Shown: positions 5,671 through 9,297 of the stretch, in pieces
Layout: each line of letters begins with the position of its first letter
Position numbering within the stretch: the first letter of the stretch is position 1
Program-made: the position numbers and the translations under genes
Origin: Clostridiales bacterium
GTDB taxonomy: Bacteria; Bacillota; Clostridia; Oscillospirales; Oscillospiraceae
Length of the DNA stretch: 9,297 nt
Reading direction: 5' to 3'
Assembly: GCA_021205375.1 (NCBI GenBank)
Contig: JAJPXR010000102.1
Coordinates: forward strand, 1 to 9,297
Notes under the pieces: model-generated
Told to the model about the DNA's origin: nothing
What the model saw: the letters and a program-made list of their open reading frames with translations, nothing else
The model's database searches: none

Positions 5671-5744
5671 GCGGGTGTAGTTCAATGGTAGAATCCCAGC
5701 CTTCCAAGCTGGTCGCGTGGGTTCGATTCCCATCACCCGCTCCA
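5671..5744 (+). tRNA. tRNA-Gly (anticodon TCC)
   Basis: A 74-nt cloverleaf: acceptor GCGGGTG pairs with CACCCGC, the anticodon loop is CTTCCAA, the T-loop is TTCGATT, discriminator T, and CCA is encoded. It reads GGA/GGG codons and is the first of five tRNAs. Confidence 0.96.
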
Positions 5745-5747
5745 TAT

Positions 5748-5824
<77 letters not shown>

Positions 5825-5903
5825 TTTTCGCCTCGGCTGCGGCGGGTCTGGCCTGCGGAGGCGGCTCTTTTGAGCCCAGCGGCGCAGCAATTTTATATTC
5901 TAT

Positions 5904-5981
<78 letters not shown>

Positions 5982-6065
5982 TTTATTTCTTTGGAAGTTC
6001 GTCAGGCAGGGCAGGAGCAAGCGTCTTCCGCCTCTGGCGTTCTGTTTTTGTGGTGCTATCGAGAT

Positions 6066-6140
6066 TGGGATGTCGCCAAGCGGTAAGGCAAAGGACTTTG
6101 ACTCCTTGATCCGTGGGTTCGAATCCCGCCATCCCAGCCA
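6066..6140 (+). tRNA. tRNA-Gln (anticodon TTG)
   Basis: A 75-nt gene: acceptor TGGGATG pairs with CATCCCA, the anticodon stem-loop is AAGGA-CTTTGAC-TCCTT, discriminator G, and CCA is encoded. The U-A first pair is typical of bacterial tRNA-Gln. The 84-nt spacer upstream (5982-6065) shows nothing recognisable. Confidence 0.95.
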
Positions 6141-6167
6141 CAAAACTTCTGAAAAGTAAACAGGTAT

Positions 6168-6243
6168 GATTCAGTAGCTCAGTCGGCAGAGCATCTGCCT
6201 TTTAAGCAGAGGGTCCGGGGTTCGAGCCCCCGCTGGATCACCA
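6168..6243 (+). tRNA. tRNA-Lys (anticodon TTT)
   Basis: A 76-nt gene: acceptor GATTCAG pairs with CTGGATC (one G-U pair), the anticodon loop is CTTTTAA, the T-loop is TTCGAGC, and CCA is encoded. Last of the operon; the terminator follows within a few bases. Confidence 0.96.
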
Positions 6244-6247
6244 AAAG

Positions 6248-6277
6248 CCGCCGCGGTGAGAACCGCGGCGGTTTTTT
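6248..6277 (+). terminator. Terminator of the tRNA operon
   Basis: A perfect 10-bp stem (CCGCCGCGGT at 6248-6257 with ACCGCGGCGG at 6262-6271), GAGA loop, and six Ts. Confidence 0.93.
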
Positions 6278-6295
6278 GCGTTTCTGTGTGGTTTT

Positions 6296-6647
6296 GGGTA
6301 TCCTGTTTGCACCAGCCGTGTACCAGAAACCCCTCCGCCACCGCCAAAGGCGGCGGCCCTCCTCCCCTTTCAGGGGAGGCAAGAGGGGTGGTCAGTTACG
6401 GAACGATAGCTTTCCGAGGAAAGGATGTATAGCATTGAACAAAACCTTTCCTTGTAAAGCCCTAAAAAGAAGAGAAAAAGAGGCTAATTCGCCATTTTGC
6501 AAAAAATTGCACTCTGTTGAGGAAAATGCAGAACAGCCGATAAGTACTATCTCCCTTGCCTCCCCTGAAAGGGGAGGGGGACCATGCGAAGCATGGTGGA
6601 GGGGTTTCCGTTGGAATTTCAGACAAGGCTGATTCAAAGGGATAACC
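6296..6647. mobile_element. MITE-like element 5: the most complete copy (arm, core, spacer, core, arm)
   Basis: About 352 bp. The + arm is 6296-6317 (GGGTATCC...ACCAGCC). The + core is 6327-6391 (GGCGG-type hairpin). An AT-rich spacer with no supported gene fills 6392-6551. The - core is 6552-6607 (ACCATGC-TTC-GCATGGT type), and the - arm is 6627-6647 (GGCTGATTC then AAAGGGATAACC). The two halves face each other, so the whole could fold as one large inverted repeat. The halves use different hairpins, so they did not arise by a simple recent duplication. No convincing target duplication is visible. The element lies between the tRNA operon and thiT, which converge. Confidence 0.65.
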
Positions 6648-6654
6648 AATTTGC

Positions 6655-6688
6655 TAATTATTCATTGCTCATTGCTCATTGCTAATTG
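6655..6688 (-). repeat. AATG-type tandem repeat at the 3' end of thiT
   Basis: The words GCTAATT, then CATTGCT repeated, then GCTAATT again (on the minus strand, AGCAATG units) run from next to element 5 into the thiT stop codon. The same words flank the cores at 2944, 3367 and 3605. Confidence 0.6.
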
Positions 6689-7239
6689 CGCAAATCCTCC
6701 CCCCGGAAATACTTCCCCAGCGGCTTTGCCAGCAGCACGAACACCACCAACGTGATAATGGTGTTCAGGCCCATATAGACGATGTTGTAGAGGAAGGAAT
6801 AGAACCAGGGGTTGCCCATGGGCAGGCCCAGGAACACGTCGGGCATATAGGACGCCCAGACGGTGGCGCCCACCACCCAATGCACCAGGAACCGGGCCAG
6901 ACAGCCGATGACGGTGCCGATGTAAATGCCGCCTTTTTTGCCCTTCATGACGCCGGCCAGGCCCAGAGCGGTGAAGGCCACCAGGTAGTCCCCGATGATG
7001 GACTGCCAGCCCAGGGCAAAGCCGCCGTCATAGACGAATTGCAGCACGCCAAAGACGAACCCGGCCAGCAAGCCGGGGCCAAGCCCCCACCGGACGGCGA
7101 ACAGAATCATGGGTACCATGGCCAGCACCACGGAGCCGCCCCAGGGCATCTCCCACAGCTTGATCATGCTGAGGATCTGAGCGGCGGCCACCATCAGCGC
7201 GCCCTCGCAGAGCATCCTCACCCGCATATGCGTATTCAT
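6682..7239 (-). CDS. thiT: ThiT, thiamine-specific S component of an ECF transporter
   Basis: ThiT binds thiamine outside the cell and delivers it with the shared ECF module (EcfT, EcfA, EcfA'), which is not in this window. This is a 185-aa membrane protein of about six helices. It has the family signature LWEMPWGGSVVLAMVPM (residues 28-44), GDYLVAF (83-89), HWVVGATVW (120-128) and a late YN (151-152), covering the positions that line the thiamine pocket in the Lactococcus protein (Trp in MPWGGS, the acidic-Tyr pair, His, Trp, Asn). The ATG at 7239 has GGGAGG 8 nt upstream. A TPP riboswitch and terminator precede the gene, which independently supports the substrate. The stop codon (6684-6682) lies inside a short tandem repeat. 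Length is normal. Confidence 0.93.
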   Translation of the reverse strand: MNTHMRVRMLCEGALMVAAAQILSMIKLWEMPWGGSVVLAMVPMILFAVRWGLGPGLLAGFVFGVLQFVYDGGFALGWQSIIGDYLVAFTALGLAGVMKGKKGGIYIGTVIGCLARFLVHWVVGATVWASYMPDVFLGLPMGNPWFYSFLYNIVYMGLNTIITLVVFVLLAKPLGKYFRGEDLRN

Positions 7240-7267
7240 AACAAGTACCTCCCAAAAGAAAAAATTT

Positions 7268-7378
7268 GATTATTCCGGTTGCGCAGCCCCATGAACAGCT
7301 ATTAGCTGTTAGCTTGGCGATGCTGCCTTTTCAGCGCTGCGTTTTTCGCTTGCAGAGTCTGACTACAGCGAATAGCTC
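7268..7378. mobile_element. Core-less arm pair in the thiT leader
   Basis: A + arm at 7268-7288 (GATTATTCC...GCGCAGCC, close to the arm at 9207) faces a - arm at about 7357-7378 (CTGACTACAGCGAATAGCTC, close to the arm at 5568). Between them are an AGCTATTAGCTGTTAGCT repeat (7298-7315) and GCTGCGTTTTTC (7336-7347); the latter also occurs in complement at 2296-2307. No hairpin core is present. It lies between the riboswitch terminator and the thiT ribosome site, so it is transcribed in the mRNA leader. Confidence 0.45.
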
Positions 7379-7411
7379 ATCACAACGGGGCAGACGCTAA
7401 GGGAAAAACAG

Positions 7412-7454
7412 AAAGAAAAAATTCCGCCGCGCTGTTCCAAACAACGCGGCGGGA
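7412..7454 (-). terminator. Riboswitch-controlled terminator (expression platform of thiT)
   Basis: An 8-bp GC stem (CCGCCGCG at 7424-7431 with CGCGGCGG at 7445-7452) extends inward by TGTT/AACA. On the minus strand it is followed by a run of six Ts and then CTTTCTG. It sits just below the TPP aptamer and well upstream of the thiT start, as expected for transcription termination when thiamine diphosphate is bound. A smaller hairpin (GGCGCA-TC-TGCGCC, about 7458-7471) between the aptamer and this stem may take part in switching. Confidence 0.8.
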
Positions 7455-7485
7455 AGGCGGCGCATCTGCGCCCGAAAGACGAATA

Positions 7486-7584
7486 AGCTCCCTCCGCCGG
7501 CATTGCCCGGATCAGGTTCAAGGTGACTGGAGGCTGCGCTTCGCCTCCATCTCAGCCGGGGATGTCCCCCAGCGCCCCTGCGGT
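7486..7584 (-). promoter_or_regulatory. TPP riboswitch (THI element)
   Basis: The minus strand carries the conserved marks in order: CAGGGGCGCTGG, GGCTGAGA, then ACCTTGAACCTGATCCGG, CAATGCCGGCG and GAGGGAG. The optional P3a hairpin (GGAGGC...GCCTCC) is present. The outer P1 stem is not strongly paired by eye. It controls thiT. Confidence 0.95.
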
Positions 7585-7591
7585 AGATTCT

Positions 7592-7619
7592 ATTTTACTC
7601 GTTAGTGATTAGTTGTCAA
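7592..7619 (-). promoter_or_regulatory. Promoter of the thiT riboswitch transcript
   Basis: Minus-strand TTGACA (7619-7614) and TAAAAT (7597-7592) with a 16-bp spacer. The predicted start near 7585 coincides with the 5' edge of the riboswitch. The spacer consists of a TTAGTGATTAGT-type repeat. Confidence 0.75.
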
Positions 7620-7689
7620 GACGTAGGGAACACGATTTTGCTCAATAAAGTACAAGTTTTTCACAAAGAACTGTTTTCGGCAACTGACC

Positions 7690-7793
7690 ACCCCTCTTGC
7701 CTCCGCCGTCAAGCGGCACTTCCGGGGCTTTGCCCCTCCCTGCCCTGAAAGGGGATGAGGGCCGCCGCCGTTAGGCGGTGGCGGAGGGGTTTC
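7690..7793 (-). repeat. Hairpin core with an inverted internal module
   Basis: Read on the minus strand: AAACCCCTCC, GGCGG-type hairpin, CCCCTTTCAGGG, then the roughly 40-bp two-hairpin module in the reverse of its order at 2944 and 5461 (AGGGGCAAAGCCCC first, GCCGCTTGACGGC last), then GGCAAGAGGGGTGGTCAG. It ends 5 bp from the stop codon of the dehydrogenase gene. No terminal arm is visible. I see no gene between 7620 and 7689. Confidence 0.8.
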
Positions 7794-7798
7794 TCCCC

Positions 7799-8755
7799 TC
7801 AATACACCACGTTTTTCAACTCTTCTCCCCTGTTCCACCGGCGGAGGTTTTCACAGCAGATGTCACAGATGATGTCCTCGATGGCGTCCAGCCGCCCGAA
7901 GGAGCCGCCGGACACGTGGGGGGTGATGAGGCAGTTCTCCGCGCGCCACAGGGGATGGTCCTTGGGCAGCGGTTCCGGGTCGGTCACGTCCAGCGCCGCG
8001 CCACGAATCTGGCCCCGGTTCAAAACCTCCGCCAGGGCGTCGCAGTCCACGAAGTTGCCCCGGCCCACGTTGACCAGCACAGCCCCCGGTTTCAGCAGCT
8101 CCAGCCGCCGTCGGTTCAGATACCGGCGGGTCTCGCCGGTGTAGGGCAGACAGCCTACCACCACGTCGGCTTTGGGCAGCCAGTCCTCCGCCTCCTCCAG
8201 GGTGCAGAGGGCGTGGAAATCAGGCCGGGGACAGGCGGTGTCCCGGCAGACCCCCACGGTGTAGGTGTCGAAGCCCCGGAGCCGCCGGGCGGTCTCGCCG
8301 CCCAGGTTACCCGCGCCGAAGATCAGCACCGTGGCCCCGTCCAGGGAACCGATGGGGCCTCTGTCCGCCCACTCCCGCCGCTGCTGCTGGCCCCAGTAGC
8401 CCGGCAGGTTCTGGAGCAGCGCCAGCGTCTGCCCCAGCACATACTGGGAGATAGCCACCCCAAACGCGCCGCTGGCGTTGGTGAGCCGCACTCCCTTGGG
8501 GAAGGGCACCGACCCCTGGGTGTAGTTGTCGAACCCCGCCCAGGTCAACTGTACCCAGCGCAGGGTCTTGCTCTCCCCCAACAGAGCAGGGTCCGGCCCG
8601 CCCAAGACCACCTGGGCGGTGGAAAGGGCGCGGCGCACCTCGTCCGCCGGAGCGTCCTGGGGCAGAAACACCAGCTCCCATCCCTCGCCTGCGGCTTCCC
8701 GGATGCGCTCCACATGATGGGGCCGGAAGGGGGCCATGATGAGCAGTTGATTCAT
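7799..8755 (-). CDS. D-2-hydroxyacid dehydrogenase, NAD-binding, 318 aa
   Basis: Cytoplasmic oxidoreductase of the D-isomer-specific 2-hydroxyacid dehydrogenase family, interconverting a 2-keto acid and a D-2-hydroxy acid with NAD(P)H. The substrate cannot be read from the sequence. Seen: GAGNLG at 147-152 (Rossmann loop), NVGRG with catalytic Arg232, DVTDPEPLPKDHPLW with Glu261, and ITPHVSG with catalytic His280, so the Arg-Glu-His triad is complete. The ATG at 8755 has AGGAGG 9 nt upstream; that box begins directly after the stop codon of the acetyltransferase gene, so the two are co-transcribed. The length of 318 aa is normal. No intrinsic terminator is seen, but a hairpin core starts 5 bp past the stop. 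Confidence 0.92.
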   Translation of the reverse strand: MNQLLIMAPFRPHHVERIREAAGEGWELVFLPQDAPADEVRRALSTAQVVLGGPDPALLGESKTLRWVQLTWAGFDNYTQGSVPFPKGVRLTNASGAFGVAISQYVLGQTLALLQNLPGYWGQQQRREWADRGPIGSLDGATVLIFGAGNLGGETARRLRGFDTYTVGVCRDTACPRPDFHALCTLEEAEDWLPKADVVVGCLPYTGETRRYLNRRRLELLKPGAVLVNVGRGNFVDCDALAEVLNRGQIRGAALDVTDPEPLPKDHPLWRAENCLITPHVSGGSFGRLDAIEDIICDICCENLRRWNRGEELKNVVY

Positions 8756-8770
8756 GAAAATGCGCCTCCT

Positions 8771-9181
8771 TTACCGTTTGTCCCCGAAGTTGCAGATTTG
8801 CAGGGCTACGCCGTCGGGCATGATTTGGAACCCGTGCCGCTGGTAAAAGGCGGCGTTTTTGCGTTCCTCCGGCATCCCCTCAAGGTAGAGGTAATTTTTG
8901 TACTTTTCCTTCATCATTTCCACCATGGTCCCGGCGATGCCCTGGCCGTGATAGGCGGGGTCCACGAGGACATAATGGAGATAGGCCACCAGCTCGCTGT
9001 CGTCCAGGGCGCGGGCCAGCCCCACCAGCCGGTCCCCGTCCCAGGCGGTGATGACGGTGGAGGAGTGGGTCAGCGCCTTGTGGAGCCGGGTGGGGTACTC
9101 CCCGGAGACCCAGCCCACGGAGCGGAACAGGGCCTGTACCTGCTCTACGGTGAAGGTTTTTTCTTCGGTGTAGGTGATCAT
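8771..9181 (-). CDS. GNAT-family N-acetyltransferase, 136 aa
   Basis: Transfers acetyl from acetyl-CoA to an amine whose identity is unknown. Seen: motif A with LHYVLVDPAYHGQGIAGTMVEMM (68-90), where QGIAG forms the pyrophosphate-binding loop, and the motif B region AAFYQRHGF (110-118) near the C terminus. Length fits a single GNAT domain. The ATG at 9181 has a modest AAAGGAAAG box upstream. It is the first gene of an operon; the dehydrogenase gene starts 15 nt after its stop. Upstream lies a repeat-family arm (9207-9227). I could not assign a promoter with confidence. Confidence 0.88.
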   Translation of the reverse strand: MITYTEEKTFTVEQVQALFRSVGWVSGEYPTRLHKALTHSSTVITAWDGDRLVGLARALDDSELVAYLHYVLVDPAYHGQGIAGTMVEMMKEKYKNYLYLEGMPEERKNAAFYQRHGFQIMPDGVALQICNFGDKR

Positions 9182-9206
9182 AGTGGGTTCTTTCCTTTTT
9201 TCTCAT

Positions 9207-9297
9207 GGTTATTCCGTTGAACCAGCCTTATCTGTGATTGCGGCGGAAAACCCCTCCACCATGCTTCGCATGGTCCCCCTCCCCTTTCAGGGGAGGC
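9207..9297 (+). mobile_element. MITE-like element 6, cut by the window end
   Basis: A + arm at 9207-9227 (GGTTATTCC...ACCAGCC) is followed by a + core starting at 9247 (AAAACCCCTCC, hairpin ACCATGC-TTC-GCATGGT, CCTCCCC-TTTCA-GGGGAGG). The arm lies 26 bp upstream of the acetyltransferase start. Confidence 0.6.

Noticed and set aside
5825..5903. Possible sixth tRNA in the gap between tRNA-Arg and tRNA-His
   Set aside because: No T-loop TTCGA motif, no anticodon arm and no CCA end are present; the stretch is only GC-rich spacer.
7778..9220. 480-aa + strand frame over the dehydrogenase and acetyltransferase genes
   Set aside because: It is antisense to two well-supported genes with full catalytic motifs; its own product has no recognisable domain and begins in a repeat.

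Overview
The window reads as chromosomal DNA of a high-GC Clostridia bacterium, most likely in the Oscillospiraceae (Flavonifractor/Lawsonibacter/Pseudoflavonifractor-like). This rests on strong AGGAGG ribosome sites, sigma-A promoters with 16-17 bp spacers, a DUF1540 protein, a holin-like toxin remnant, and a characteristic intergenic repeat. The taxonomic call is inference; no rRNA is present.

Layout. 1-901 (-) is the N-terminal 300 residues of a divergent glycogen branching enzyme (GlgB-like) with a consensus promoter. 1167-1400 holds a decayed type I toxin-antitoxin-like locus: an antisense RNA promoter and terminator on +, and only the toxin tail on -. 1739-1921 (-) is a Cys-rich DUF1540 protein. 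2322-2858 (-) is a gamma-carbonic anhydrase-like protein. 3128-3343 (+) is a small helical DUF1858-like protein. 3639-4166 (-) is a CmpB-family membrane protein. 4298-5359 (+) is aspartate carbamoyltransferase (pyrB) carrying a PyrI-type zinc tail. 5671-6243 (+) is a Gly-Arg-His-Gln-Lys tRNA operon with its own promoter and terminator. 6682-7239 (-) is the thiamine transporter subunit thiT, behind a TPP riboswitch with a transcription terminator. 9181-7799 (-) is a two-gene operon, a GNAT acetyltransferase followed by a D-2-hydroxyacid dehydrogenase.

The genes are ordinary housekeeping and accessory functions with no shared pathway. What ties the window together is the intergenic DNA. Eleven copies of a modular, hairpin-rich GC repeat (the core) occur in about 9.3 kb. 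Nine copies of a separate approximately 21-bp arm flank these cores or stand without them, and a tenth, weaker copy is possible. Where both arms are present (1399-1597, 6296-6647, probably 7268-7378) they face each other as terminal inverted repeats, so the units look like small non-autonomous (MITE-like) elements. The hairpin slot of the core is filled by at least three unrelated sequences that all keep a perfect stem, and one copy carries an inverted internal module. One element starts exactly where the toxin remnant loses its reading frame, and another sits in the thiT leader between the riboswitch terminator and the ribosome site. I do not know of a description of this family; a database search would settle that.
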